From the NCBI GenBank assembly GCA_950022655.1, contig OX465583.1, positions 36,855,360 to 36,919,359 on the forward strand: a stretch of 64,000 bases of DNA. Reading direction: 5' to 3'. Positions 36,460 through 48,334 of the stretch are shown in pieces. Numbering within the stretch: the stretch's first letter is position 1; every line of letters starts with the position of its first letter. Origin of the DNA: Alentia gelatinosa. Its lineage: Eukaryota > Annelida > Polychaeta > Phyllodocida > Polynoidae. The position numbers and the translations under genes are program-made. The notes under the pieces are model-generated. The model was not told the DNA's origin and did no database searches. It saw nothing but the letters and a program-made list of their open reading frames with translations.

Positions 36460-38280
36460 ACCACGAAAAGGGATTAGATCCAGTAGTATGGTCCCAGGGT
36501 TTCCTGACGTCTTAACTTTCCCACAGCGTGGAGTGGGTTTGTCTATGTTTGATAAGTTTACCTTCTTGAAGGGCTTGGTATTTCCACCCAAGAATGCATA
36601 CACATACGTAATCTTTTTCAGTATGTAGTGTGTATAGGCATCTGGGAATCCTCGTTAGTGTGGAGGATGGTGTATATATACTGACTATTTACTGTATTAC
36701 ATGTATGGCATCGTATACATACATATATATTAAACTTAAGTCTACGCCGCACCACTACACCGTTATTGGTTTCTCTGATCTAATCGCAATTACAATTGGA
36801 TGTTTACCTTATGGATTGCTGACTAATTCACAACCAACTAGCTAGGAAACCCTGTAATTACTTTCTAGTGTATTGAATTACATACTACATAATTGCATTG
36901 CACTTTCAATAGATTCCAACGTTAAACCTGCTTGGTAATGTACTGAAATTGTGTTATGCTGTGCACTGCTAATTTAGGATCTAGGTCAACCACTCATTAG
37001 AATTCTCATTTCTGATACCAATATTTTATGAACGCCATCTCGGCTCCGTTTTCAAGATTTAATTTTAGAACTCTTTGTCAGCCCCGATGGTCATAAGAAG
37101 ATCTCGTATAGAAATCCTCACACCTTAATCCACCACAAAACTCGACATCAAAAGGGTCAAACAGCGGGATGAAGACCTGCTGAGCTATTGAAATTCAGCT
37201 CAGCGGCTCTGTCGTATAGTCTGAGGTAAAACGGGAGATATTGTGCTACTGGTTAGGGTTGCGTCGAGATAAACATCGATAGTGGTGGTAATAAGAGACA
37301 TGGTATTCAATAAGGTTATTATAAATTCTGTCGCATACAACTAGAATCATGTGATTAGTTTTAGCACAATTATGAATCTACATGTACTAGTACATATATA
37401 CATGTACATGCATCTTACCAAATCGTGTTCAGTACCCATCTTTGGCCACCCTTTCCTGCTGCGTGATTAGAGAACCTACTCTCATACTACACACAGGGAA
37501 TCTCCACAAAACACCACACAAGACGGTATATTGCAACTTGTCTCTTTTTTGGCTTCTGATTCATGTGACGCACATAGTTATCCACGCGTTTCAGATGGAG
37601 GTGATGCAGTAACCAGCTTCTATAAATATAGCAGCACGAAATCAATATTCTTTTCATGAAGTCAGCCTGAAAGAATATGATGGTGACAGCACTCCCTGAA
37701 AACACAACTGTGTTACTCTAGAAGATGCTGGTTCTAGCTAGAATCTATATCAGCGGCAGGAAAGAGCGGTCTGTTCGACGAGTCGATGAACAATATCCAT
37801 AGACTAAGTCCAACAAAACCTATCGTTGTTTTCCCTTGCGTCAAGAGTATTGTTTTATGGGCGATGAACTTCCCATTGCAATTGGGAGTGGTACATATAC
37901 TGCAGATACAATATCCAACATGTCAACATGTTGGATATAAAATCACCCATGTTTTTACACCCTGTGGAGGGACATATATCAGCGACAAATATCTTTCTCT
38001 ATCAGGGGCCATACACCCATTGCAGATGAAAAGGGTAGTGAAGTACACTTATAACGATATGTGCCTGTCATGATAACGTTGTCTACGTACATGGTACTTC
38101 TTACTGACGAAAGTACTTGAAAGGACCAAGATCGTTAGGCGTGTATTAAGCTTAATGGATGCAGCATCTCTCAAACAAAAGACCATTTGTAAATACTCAT
38201 TGACATAAGTCCTCATTACATAAGTCCAAAACCAATACACTGGAGATGCCTCTGTGTGTGGATGTAGTCCTTTGATTTCC
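36460..38280. other. noncoding stretch upstream of CpG-like island
   Basis: No supported exon. It contains a perfect 12-bp inverted repeat at 37911-37938. Confidence 0.45.
37911..37938. repeat. perfect short hairpin
   Basis: Arms ATATCCAACATG and CATGTTGGATAT separated by TCAA. Confidence 0.85.
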
Positions 38281-38289
38281 CACTGATGG

Positions 38290-38700
38290 CGCTGCGGTGC
38301 TAGATGCCGGGCTGCTGCTGCTGCTGCTGCTGCTGCTGTCCGAGCTGCGGGTCGGCGGGGCCGCTGAGGTGTGGTGAGTGGCGGCGGCAGAGTACGACTT
38401 GGGAGGCGGCGGATGGATGTTACCTCCACCACTCTGTCCTCTGTCCTCCTCCAGACCAGCAGGGTGACACCCAGCAGTCCTCGCATAGAGATCCACACAC
38501 ACAGGCATATCACCGGCCAGCCGCCCGTATCTGTTACACGACCCGGAGTCGGCACCGCCCCGCCCCGCTCCCGGCCCGTACTCACTGACAGCCCGCCGCC
38601 TCGTGCCGCCCCTCCCCTGGAGGAACGTCTCTTCGCCTCGTCACAGCCGCCTCCAGTGTGTGTTCTACCCAGGAGGAGAGAGGGTGGTCATTGAGTAAAG
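38290..38700. promoter_or_regulatory. CpG-island-like promoter/5' UTR block
   Basis: A GC- and CpG-rich block with GC boxes (CCGCCCCGCCCC near 38555-38566) and a (CTG)9 tract (38311-38338), directly upstream of the 38939 exon, so probably its promoter or 5' UTR. Minus-strand signals also occur: donors GTCA|GTGAGT at 38586/38585 and GTGGAG|GTAACA at 38424, the latter after an ATG frame MRGLLGVTLLVWRR that looks like a signal peptide. A divergent minus-strand transcript is therefore possible. Open frames on both strands here are composition-driven. Confidence 0.5.
38311..38338. repeat. (CTG)n trinucleotide repeat
   Basis: Nine consecutive CTG units. The antisense reads CAG/AGC, giving poly-Ser or poly-Ala in open frames. 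Confidence 0.9.
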
Positions 38701-38938
38701 TGTGAGCAGTCAGCGGGAGGAGAGACTGTCAGTACTGGTGTGGTGTGGCTACAACTAGAGATTTGACAGGGGTATAGGATCCCTGTACTATTGACATACC
38801 AACCACCCCGTCGTATAAGGTATAGAGCCAGCACTCCAGTGTGTGCCTACAAGTAGCCGTACGTCCCACTGAGGTATGCCGATACCCATGTGAGCAGAAC
38901 CAGTGGTGATTGACTGACCCGCGGGCCCGGGATCAACC

Positions 38939-39685
38939 ATGAACGTGGAATTGCAGGATCGCGGGGGTGGGATCCTGGGGGTGACGGGGGGCACCCCGGC
39001 GGGCCCGCGGATCCTCACAACGGCCCTCACCCCGACCCCGGCCGCCGGGGGCGACCAGGACAACAACTCCCTCCCGGCCCGCACCGGGGCCGCCGCGACA
39101 GCGGTGACACAGCAAGCAGATCCGTCACGACACCACCCCCACAACAACCACCACCACCACCAACACCACCAGCTGAGCGCGAAGGGGCTTAACAATAGAG
39201 CCGCCACAGACGCCCCCACCACTGCCAGGGAGGTGACCGGACGGGTGAGCCTTGAAAACAGGGTGAACAATCTTGGGAGCATTAGCACCACAACCACCAC
39301 CAGCACCACTAACACTTCCTCCAGCAGCACGACCAGTGTTAGTACTCAGGGCTCCGTGTCGGTCACCTGCAGTCCCGAGCAGGGCAATCATATAGTGCAG
39401 AATGACAACGTCTTGGGTGGTGTGGAGAAGGACGAGGAGGGCTTGGTAGACAACAGGGACACCACCACCCCCAGGAGGAAGATCAACAAGAGACCCTCCT
39501 CATTGCCAGGCACTGAGCCCCTGACGGCCCTGCCCAGCCCCCCGTCGGCCCCTCCTGGCCCTCCGGCGGCCCCTCCCGGCTCCACACACGGCCCCTCGCC
39601 AACCCCGCCCCAGCTGACCCTGACCAGACCGGCCATGGATAGGCCTCCCATGCTCCGACGGCTTTTGGCCCATCCGACCATAGAG
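38939..39685 (+). CDS. first coding exon, disordered N-terminal region, unidentified gene
   Basis: ATG in a strong context (CAACCATGA), 249 codons, then GAG|GTACGTAC, a good donor in phase 0. The frame would otherwise stop four codons later. The product begins MNVELQDRGGGILGVTGG. It has a His/Asn-rich run (residues about 60-78), a Thr/Ser run (about 115-132), an acidic patch (EKDEEG), a basic patch (RRKINKRP, about 178-185) and a Pro/Ala-rich stretch (about 197-230), ending MDRPPMLRRLLAHPTIE. This resembles the disordered N terminus of a regulatory or channel-type protein whose folded domain lies in later exons. No signal peptide. The antisense frames are composition shadows. The gene is not identified. 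Confidence 0.72.
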
Positions 39686-40696
39686 GTACGTACATGTTAG
39701 TTGAGACTGAAAGTTTTGTACTCATTTATTACATGGCCAAGGTGTATGTGTGTTGTGTGGGTGGGTAGCTGGTCGACTTTTTTGTGGGACGCCCTGGTAT
39801 TGGAGGTATGTGGCGACCTCCTTTTGGCAAATGCTTGTTTCATACAATTATGGAATCAACTCATTCTTTCTGCGTGTCTCGAGTGTACAATGCGGTCTAT
39901 AGGTTATCGGTTTAAGGTTAGTTTGTGTCAATGCAGATACTTCCTATTCTTTTAGCCCTAAAAACACTAGAACTAATTAGGGACTAAGTTCCTATTGCCG
40001 TATTAGAGATGTTTAGCTTATTTAGCTATATACACATAGTAGATTTCGTATAATGAGGCTAACTACGATTTGAATTTAGATTGTCACTTTACTGAGTAGA
40101 TAAAACTCCCATGACCTCAGTATACAAACTGCACTCGTACACCTATGTGCACCTGCTGTATGAACACATCTACATATATTTATATGTCAGGGGACACTTC
40201 ATATAGGCCCAAACTTCAAAGCTTCATGTGGTTAGAGTAGGCTTCACCAAGGTCACCACCTCTGCTGATGGAGTTATGCACTGTCTACGGAATCACAAAT
40301 TATTGATCACTAAAACCACCTGTACCATTAAATATCACATGTGCCTAATGATACGCCAATGCTTGTGACCTACCATATTGGAAGGAAGCCGTCCCAGATT
40401 TGCTGTAACAATAGATAGACATTTACATTGACATCTGTATAGTGTTAAAATGAGATATTGCTTTGAACTAGATTGATTTCATTGAACGGTACAACCAACA
40501 GAGTCAGTTTAAACCACCTCTATAGTCGACAGTCTGACATGCGGCGCGAGACGCAAATGCACCACCCGACTGTTCTCATTGAAGTTCATGTATTTGGAAG
40601 AAATACCAGAGGTGAGATTAAAGTGACATACCAACATTATAAAACCCTCATCCATATATCTCATCTCTTTCGTTGAAACGGATATGACCGCGACAA

Positions 40697-40781
<85 letters not shown>

Positions 40782-41395
40782 TATTTCCGTCTCACCCCAC
40801 TCGACATATGTTAACCCACATCTGACGACTAGGTTTCTCGACCCCCAGCTTCCCACAAGGCAGGTAGTACCCCACTATACACACCATACGGTGACTGTAT
40901 ATGTGTTTGTGTGTGCTTGGGGTAGTGTTCATACAAACATTGGACCTCATGATGAGACTGTTCGTTGGTGTGTATGCACCCAGTTTGTTACTTTATATAA
41001 CGCTTCCGGGCATACTCACGTTTATCCTGATATGCTCAAGGGTGTTTCCCAGTAACGCGCTTGCATTGGTTTGATTATATACAAGGTTCGATCTCTCTTA
41101 TATAAAACAAGACATATGAAAGGTTATGACTGGGGGTGGGCATGAGAGCTATCTAATATTACATCCATTTATTTCCTGATTTATACCGGAAGTATCATCT
41201 GCCCAGAGGACATAGTTGACCTATTTTACCAACACAGTCAGTAATATGACCCAGTTCTCATGCAATTTCTCGATATTATTATATACCTTTGGCCCTATCT
41301 TCTACATATACTGCCCACTCCTTCCCCTGTCGTATTTATGGCTGTATATCACAGTGTGTACGAGGTACAGCCGCTGAATCGACATCAACAGAATG
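39686..41395 (+). other. start of intron 1 of the 39-kb gene
   Basis: Noncoding sequence after the donor at 39686. No later exon of this gene was recognised with confidence in the window. It contains the (TA)n tract at 40700-40782. Confidence 0.5.
40700..40782. repeat. (TA)n microsatellite
   Basis: About 40 TA dinucleotides with one C interruption near 40767. The YIYI readings are artefacts. Confidence 0.95.
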
Positions 41396-41446
41396 TATAA
41401 TTTCAGCATCTTAAGGTATATCATATCTTAAGATGCTGAAATTATA
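41396..41446. repeat. perfect 20-bp inverted repeat
   Basis: Arms 41396-41415 and 41427-41446 are exact reverse complements around an 11-nt AT loop. The arm contains TTTCAGCATCTTAAG. Confidence 0.92.
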
Positions 41447-41465
41447 ATAATACAAAAACAGACTG

Positions 41466-41583
41466 ACTGTAGTTGTACGTCGAAAATACTTGGTAAATTT
41501 GGCAATGAGATTATAGCTCTGCCTTTAGGTTTGGGATAATCTAATTGATAATCATACCGCATATTTTGACGTACAACTCCAGT
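41466..41583. mobile_element. possible MITE-like element, 118 bp
   Basis: Terminal inverted repeats ACTGTAGTTGTACGTC and its partner at the right end (one mismatch), extended by a one-base-offset AAAATA match. No coding capacity. No target duplication is evident. It sits 20 bp from the perfect hairpin at 41396-41446. Confidence 0.45.
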
Positions 41584-44570
41584 AACCCTGTTTCTATATG
41601 ATACCTTTTATCCTGTGTCTAAATGCATGGATTCAGTTGAGATCCATGCAGATATTGCCTTTTGCTAAACTCTCTACTGAAAATACCAGGATAATTCCCA
41701 TGATTTCAGGGTAATTCATGGGAATTTTTCTTATTGTCGTATCCAGCCCATCTCTGCATATTCACAACGTTTGACGCCGGGAGAAGCACTAGCCATGATA
41801 TGAGTACCATTCATTACAGCATACTCATGTCGACGCTAATGCCCTGTGTGAAAACCTTCGGGCAGCTAAACCTCACATGTCTAAAATAAGAAGGCCTGGA
41901 GGCCATAAAGGCTCGAGTAATATAAACGCAAGGAGAAAAGCTAGGAAGCCGCAGATATTAGCATACATTTCTCCCGACCTTTTAATTCAAGTGTCGAGTG
42001 GCTGTAGTAGGAAACGTAATGCTAGTTTGGCTAAACCATAAGGCTAACTTCTTCACCGATCTTGTCGGTAGGTGTGTAAATGGGGGCTGGAGAGGTGCAA
42101 ACCACATAATTAATTCAGTCTCTGACTGAGCTCGAGCCTAGACCAGGTCCGTGCATGGCCTGCTTACAGGAGGACCACACCTGTCTGAACTCGCCCTCTA
42201 CACCTGGAGATTCCTCCAGAGTCTGATGCTTCTATCACCTGTCCTCCCTCCTTTCCTTTATCCTCCCTCCCTCTTACCCCCCTCCTACATGGCTTATATA
42301 AACAAGCCTTTGATCTCTAATACAGGATTTAAGTTCATTTCTGTCTGCCATTCAAAGAGAAGTGAACAGATTTATGTAATCCCAAGTCGCCTCGAGGTCC
42401 AATGGTGTTAATAAAGTAAATGCTACAAAGCATTCATCTACACTTAAGCAATACCAGATGTGCCTACTGAGAAAAGGGAACACCTCAAACGCTATACATT
42501 CAGCTACTAGCGGAATATGAGACATATATCCCTAGAGATGTCGAGCTTTGTATTGTCACATCGCCACGGTCGGAATACTGTCATAAACAGTATATAAAGT
42601 CAGGCGAACCATTCACCCAGTAAAATTGGTGCACACACTCCCATATGCTACTCTCCTCGTTTGGTTGTTATAGTAAATTTCATTAGATACACTGGGAACT
42701 GATTTTCTTTTCTTATTTTGTAAGACGAGGCTACGGGTGATTTGGGCAAATACCCTTTTAACGAGCTGCCAGACTGAACCAGCTTTTACCGAGACCATCG
42801 GGGACGTTCGGTTGTAGCTTAATAGACCAGAACGCTACGGACAACTGGAAAAGGAAATAGCTCTATTAAATTCAATATTGTGAAGAGAGGGAAAAATGGA
42901 TAGTTGAAAGGTGGAGGGGAGAGAAAAACAGAGGGTCGATATGATAGAGAGAAAGCAGGCAAGAAATAATAGAATGTGAGGAATGGAGGGACCAGGAAAG
43001 AGTGTATAAAACAATGTGGGATGCAGTAGAATAAGTGGCTACCTATTCAGAAAATAAGATCCACTGTTGTAGTAACTGGTTTATAGAAGAGAACATGATG
43101 TTAGACAAGCCTTGCCCTATTCGTGCGAGTCCAGCCCTAGATATAACTTTTAGCACACGATTTGAGTGTGGGGTTTGGCAAACATCCCTGAAACGAGACC
43201 TGAATAAGTAGAGCCTCATCAATATTACCCCTAACAACATTCCCAATAATAGCGGAACAAATTTTGCCAATAACAGCCTTGTTCTTATTCACAAAATAAA
43301 AGACAACTAATTTTCTATCCGCCAATGCGGAATAAAGTCAGGCCCAGGGTTGTTTTTGTGTATGTGTCGCTGTACAATGTACCGGTAATGAACAAAAGTG
43401 AAAAAAGAGACTGTGGCCCCGTTGTCGACTCCCCTCGTTGGCAACTGCCAAGTGACATTTCAATGCTGTCGCCTTTTCTCTCGGGGGTCTTTCCGTACCA
43501 GCGAGCCATTCTCCTATCAGAACACAAGCTTCAATCGCCTTAAGATGTGAAACACGCTTCTCGCTGAAATCGACGTGGCATGTTTTTTTCACTGAACGAC
43601 TTGAGTAACATATCAAGATAGCCTGAGGCAGTCCCACTTCCACCCACCCGCCGACGCCAACTCTTGTGTGCTAGTTCTTTCTGAAAATCGCCCCAGCACG
43701 ACGTCACTTATCAGGTTAGCAGGGCGTCGATGAACTAATGCATCAGTGTGATGGCACTTCTAAGGAATTGCCCAGGACACTGATGGAGAGAGTTGGCGGC
43801 GCCCGGACTTCACAGCGTGCCTGTAGGGCCACAGGGCGAGCAAAGAATGGGCGGGCCAGCAAAGAACAACTTCGGCGAGTGGAAAGGTGGAGCATGTGCT
43901 GTGTGATAGCTTGATGTAGCAGAGCCAGGTATTAGACAGGAGGTCAGGTAAAGGCAGCATGTGGGTACAGAAAGGGCACAAAGCATGCAGTGAACACATA
44001 GAATGGGCAGCAGTTGGGTATGGAACGGGTAGCGGAGGAGGGGGGTTGACAGTGGTTGGGTAGGAGGTGGTTGGGAGTAGAGCAGATTAGAAAGTTTGGA
44101 GGGAGCATGTTCAAAAAGAATGGGCAGCAGGGTTGTAGGGATACAAGGTTCTACACCAGAGCTACTGTACTTATCATGTCACGGTATGTTAGATCTATAG
44201 ATGACTGAAACTATAGCATAATAAGAAAAGACTTTCCCACAACTTACTATCCGAGCCACAACCCTTCTATAAACAGCAGGCGTTATAGATCCAGTAGTTG
44301 GCAGGCAAAATTCTTGAGATATAGAGCAGGCTTGTGTTGACAGAATTGGTTAGCAATGTTGAGTAGAGAAATAGTAGGGAGCAATTCGTATTCAGATATA
44401 GAATCAGTAGCAGTTTGGTTTGGAATGCACAGAGAATATACATTGTATGGATTCTTATTACCTGGTTGATGGAGACTGGGTAACATTGAACGAGAAAAGG
44501 GTTGCTAGAGAGAAAAGATAAAGTAGGTGGCGGGCAGTAGTTTCTGTAGAACTCGGTCGGTGTGTGTGTC
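41584..44570. other. noncoding stretch with small hairpins
   Basis: Short inverted repeats at 41624-41651 (TGCATGGAT/ATCCATGCA) and 41693-41726 (AATTCCCATGA/TCATGGGAATT). A GC-elevated block at 43.43-43.70 kb has open frames on both strands and no splice support. No gene supported. Confidence 0.4.
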
Positions 44571-44594
44571 GGGGGGGGGGGGGGGGGGGGGGGG
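44571..44594. repeat. 24-base G homopolymer
   Basis: An uninterrupted run of 24 G preceded by TGTGTGTGTC. Length may be unreliable in an assembly. It could form a G-quadruplex. Confidence 0.9.
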
Positions 44595-45377
44595 CTAAGG
44601 CCTAGTTGGATATAGAGGGTGTAACTGCGGTCCACAAAGATCTCACCTGTCACCTTTCTACCAACGTCATACCTCCTACCTGTGTGGTTTTGTGTGTAGT
44701 GATCCCAGCGCTTAAAACTAACAGAGGGAGCGGTCTGGGGGTGGTCTTCTACCAAAATACACTCCGCGACACGTATAGATCGAGCTCAAGGAAAGAAACC
44801 ATGAGAAACAGTGTGCGATAACCTCACAGTGCTCTGGCCAACGGTATATCGTTACTGACCTCGTTACGCGTACTTATGTACGATCTCTGGTCGGTGCAGC
44901 ATAGACTCGAGCAGAGTAAATAAGACGCCTTTTGTGCTGATGTCGTGAGGGAAGAAAAGAGGCTCGGAACACGACAGAGAAAGAGAGAAATGAACAACGT
45001 GTTCACGCATCGACGCGTGGAAATCAATACTCTTTTGACCTGGTGATGAAAAGCCAAACATAAAAACACATGCAGGCCCCTCATCATGATATAAGGATCC
45101 GGTCGATCAAAAGACGCACAAGAAACGATGTTATTAGGGCGTGTTACATATGGGGGTATCCATATTATGTGTTCATACTACTAGAGACAATGTGTAAGTT
45201 TGCCCTTGAGGACGACAATAGCAAGAGACTTTGTGATTAGGCGAATGTGGATCAATACTTGCTCACTGTGTCTCTTAGGGTAAATCTAATTCGTGTTCAT
45301 AAGTCGTAAACTGGACGGGGGAAATCCTGTAAAAGAAATCCCTACATCCCATTCACTGCGTTGTTTTGGAAAAGACG
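44595..45377. other. noncoding stretch, nothing recognised
   Basis: No supported exon, RNA gene or repeat. Confidence 0.4.
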
Positions 45378-45571
45378 CTTCTTCTTCTTCTTCTTCTTCT
45401 TCTTCTTCTTCTTCTTCTTCTTCTTCTTCTTCTTCTTCTTCTTCTTCTTCTTCTTCTTCTTCTTCTTCTTCTTCTTCTTCTTCTTCTTCTTCTTCTTCTT
45501 CTTCTTCTTCTTCTTCTTCTTCTTCTTCTTCTTCTTCTTCTCCTTCTTCTCCTTCTTCTCCTTCTTCTTCT
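45378..45571. repeat. (CTT)n/(GAA)n microsatellite
   Basis: About 54 perfect CTT units to 45540, then interrupted CTT/CTC units to 45571. Poly-Ser, poly-Phe, poly-Leu, poly-Lys and poly-Arg frames here are artefacts. GAA tracts of this length can form triplex DNA. Confidence 0.97.
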
Positions 45572-45723
45572 CTTCCTCCTCACCCCCCACCCAACTTTCG
45601 TCCATACCTCTACTTCCCTCTATCTCTTGCTCCCCTCCCTTATCTCTGTCTCCGCTCCCTCCATCTATACCTCTATCACTCCATCCTGTCTCTGACCGGG
45701 CTGTGCATGTTCCTCTTATTTAG

Positions 45724-46008
45724 TCAGCGCCGATAACCGTTAAGATCAATGAGTGGCCCAGTTTCTTTGGCTGGCACCCCGCTACTCGTACCGTCCACCA
45801 CGGCGGCACCGGTCTCGCCGTTGCGATGCCTGCACACCCTATTACCGCCGGCTGTTTGCCGATGTCGCCCTGTCCCGACGCTTCGTCAAATATTGAGCCA
45901 CACTACAACGTGCCACGAGGGCCAGCAGAGAACCAGGCTACAACCACGACCAAAAACTTGAGATATTACTTGCAAAAGGCCTCTCTCTACCAAATCATCA
46001 ATTTCTAG
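45724..46008 (+). CDS. possible terminal exon, strand uncertain
   Basis: A good acceptor (GTTCCTCTTATTTAG) precedes an open frame of 94 codons from SAPITVKINEWPSFFGWH to TAG 46006-46008, with PHYNVPRGPAENQATTTT centrally. The minus strand is also open across the 3' half (EIDDLVERGLLQVISQVF), so strand and coding status are unsettled. Local GC is raised over the flanks. No family was recognised on either strand. Confidence 0.22.
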   Translation, partial: SAPITVKINEWPSFFGWHPATRTVHHGGTGLAVAMPAHPITAGCLPMSPCPDASSNIEPHYNVPRGPAENQATTTTKNLRYYLQKASLYQIINF

Positions 46009-46009
46009 T

Positions 46010-46703
46010 ACAACAGCTAGGCTCTCTTGCTTTACTCTCCAAATCATTGGAGTGGAAGTAGGAGGAAGTGTTTTGGGTTGATATACAGAAGAATGCAGTT
46101 TGAAATATGCAAGACCAATGAAGTTACTTCCGGTTTGAGCTGAAAATTGCATCGATATGTCGGCCTGTCTGGGTGGTAGTTCATGTGGGTATAATACCAA
46201 GACTGATAACACTTAGAATCTAGAAAAATTCATTTGAATAGATTGAACTAAATTCCCATAGGCACTGTATTATGAAATACAAAAAATATGGACAGGTTCA
46301 TATGGATTTCTAGATATATCATCCATACATTCACAATTTAGCTAGAGACTTTAGCGTTTCATTGACAGAGCGCTTTGCCTACCGGAAATGCTGTAGTAAG
46401 AGACTGGCAAAAGGCACATGCATATCTCCTCTCTCTCAATTTCCAAAATACAGAGGTATGTCGTAATGCTGGATTTTATTTCTATGTATTAGTGGTAAGT
46501 AGCAATGGCAGCTAGGTGCATATTTCTATCCCAGCTTCCCTTTGTTATAATTCACAATTTACTTGCATCAGGGGTGCATTATTGCTTTCGGACTACGTAT
46601 TGAATAAACAGTTCATCGGTTGATGAGCTCAGATAATGATTAATGTGTATACGGTGGGGTGTAAATAAAGGTATATCTGGACGACATGGTCGTTGATTCT
46701 TAC
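46010..46703. other. noncoding stretch
   Basis: No supported feature. It would be intronic if the exon at 46704-46814 is real. Confidence 0.35.
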
Positions 46704-46814
46704 CTTCACGACCAGGTGAGACCTTGGCCCACACCTGTACCTGCATCCTTTCATAAGCTTCTCAACATCCAGGTTATCTGGCAGCCCATCCCTGATATAA
46801 CCTAGGCGTATCCA
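46704..46814 (-). CDS. candidate internal exon with consensus splice sites
   Basis: On the minus strand a polypyrimidine acceptor (GTTTTTGTCCCCACACAG) and a consensus donor (GTGAAG|GTAAGA) bound exactly 111 nt. Only one of three frames is open, 37 codons in phase 0-0: WIRLGYIRDGLPDNLDVE then KLMKGCRYRCGPRSHLVVK. It mixes an acidic loop (DGLPDNLDVE) with a basic CRYRC segment. This is the cleanest internal exon in the window by splice signals and frame exclusivity. The family is not recognised. No other exon of a minus-strand gene could be tied to it, and it would be antisense to intron 1 of the 39-kb gene if that intron extends this far. Confidence 0.52.
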
Positions 46815-47229
46815 CTGTGTGGGGACAAAAACGTAATCCCTTGTGTTAATCACCTACATTCATATCACCTTCCATATCCTAATTGTTTTCTTATAACTCT
46901 GCTTACCTGTATAAATCCCTAGTAAATGCACAGTATTAACCTGTTTCTGATGCAAGTGGGCGTATCATGCATCTAGCAAGCTGATGCGTAGTGATTGCGT
47001 AGGGTCAACTGCACGGTGGATACACACATTTTGTCAAAAAATAGCCACTGATCTTTTCATTAACTACTTTGCATGCTAGGTCGTGTCTCAGTGATGTTTT
47101 CTTGTATCCTCCTACCGATGTTGTATCCTCCGTCGATAGCGATGTACATTCCCTATGTGTTTCAATGTTGTCTTCGCATCAGATGGATAGTAAGTGAAAT
47201 ATGGGGCATTTATAAACTTGATTTAGGGT
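46815..47229. other. noncoding stretch
   Basis: No supported feature. Confidence 0.35.
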
Positions 47230-47640
47230 CCATCGCATGGCTTCCTATGCCCGATGTAATCTAGAGACAATTCCGGGTATAGCATCCGCAAAGGCTTCCA
47301 CTGCCAGAAAACGGCGACAAAACCAATATGTCAGCACACTGATGTCAGTAAACATATTTCGACATCCACTGAGTGGGGTTTTAAATGCTGTGGTGCTCAG
47401 TGTGAGTACAGGATATTGTACACTCCTGCTCCCCATAGCGTGTTGTTCGCCCGCAGGTGTGAGCAGCTCCTTCACCGCAAACCACGAGCAATTCCCGCGC
47501 GAGATGGGACACATTTGACAGCTGCTGAATATAATGTTCGCCCGTGTTATTGGCGAACATGATGTATCCGACACGTACCCTACGGCGTTTCCACCACGCA
47601 TTCTACCATATGCCGCACGACACTTGCAGCCTGTCAATAT
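47230..47640. promoter_or_regulatory. enhancer-like GC-balanced block
   Basis: Higher-complexity DNA with open frames on both strands, a 9-bp inverted repeat ATGTTCGCC/GGCGAACAT (47534-47560) and, at its end, CTGTCAATATTTGTTTAC, which combines a TALE-like CTGTCAA and a forkhead TGTTTAC. No splice sites pair. A regulatory role is inference. Confidence 0.28.
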
Positions 47641-48334
47641 TTGTTTACCCGCATTTGAGAGGGTCTTTACAGTTTTTATGTTCTCCTGTGTGTTTTATCA
47701 TGCTCCATGTGTTTTTATCCATGGCCGAGCAATATTTCAGTTGTTTGAAAGGCCTGCTTCTTTATGCTGTTTAAGAAAAAGAGTATCCATTTCTGATTTT
47801 TTAAATGAGGAATGGTTAATTAAACACATAATTTGCCGAATGCTGTTATGGAAAGATTTCATATGGGTTATACAGTGTTTTATCCTACCCCTAATAAAAA
47901 TCCGTCATAGACTTAAAATAGGCAAATTTTATGTGGCATGCTGTGGCATAAAGTGTTTTTTATGCCACTAGAGTAATACAAAAAATTGACCAATCAGAGA
48001 CCAGGATTTCAGCTACTACGAAAAAAAGTTCTGGTTGCACTCAAAATCCCCATCCAGATGTTGCTAGCATGATACAGAATAATCGAAAAATTGAACTCAC
48101 ACCTGAAGTGTAGATACTGGGTAGGATAAATACAGAACCGAACTCGAGTTAAACTGACTAGTTTTCAAGCCATTCCGGTCAGGTCTGCTACTCACTACAC
48201 TCGGCTATCGCCTCATGTAGTAATACACGACCTGTCCGTCGTGGCATAAAAACTAATCAGGCTAACTCTCGTCCAGTTCTATGTAAGTATTGTAGATGTC
48301 ATGGTACAAGCAGTAGCTAATTTAACGGGATAAC
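47641..48334. other. noncoding stretch, nothing recognised
   Basis: AT-rich, no supported exon. Confidence 0.4.

Noticed and set aside
38788..39725. Minus-strand frames of 80-180 codons opposite the 38939 exon
   Set aside because: Composition shadows of a GC-rich exon. The plus strand has the start context and donor.
40509..41055. Open frames with IYIYIY runs on both strands
   Set aside because: The (TA)n repeat has no stop codon in its frames. Flanking extensions lack splice sites and plausible composition.
45293..45736. Long poly-Ser, poly-Phe, poly-Leu, poly-Lys and poly-Arg open frames
   Set aside because: They are six-frame translations of the (CTT)n/(GAA)n microsatellite and have no independent coding support.
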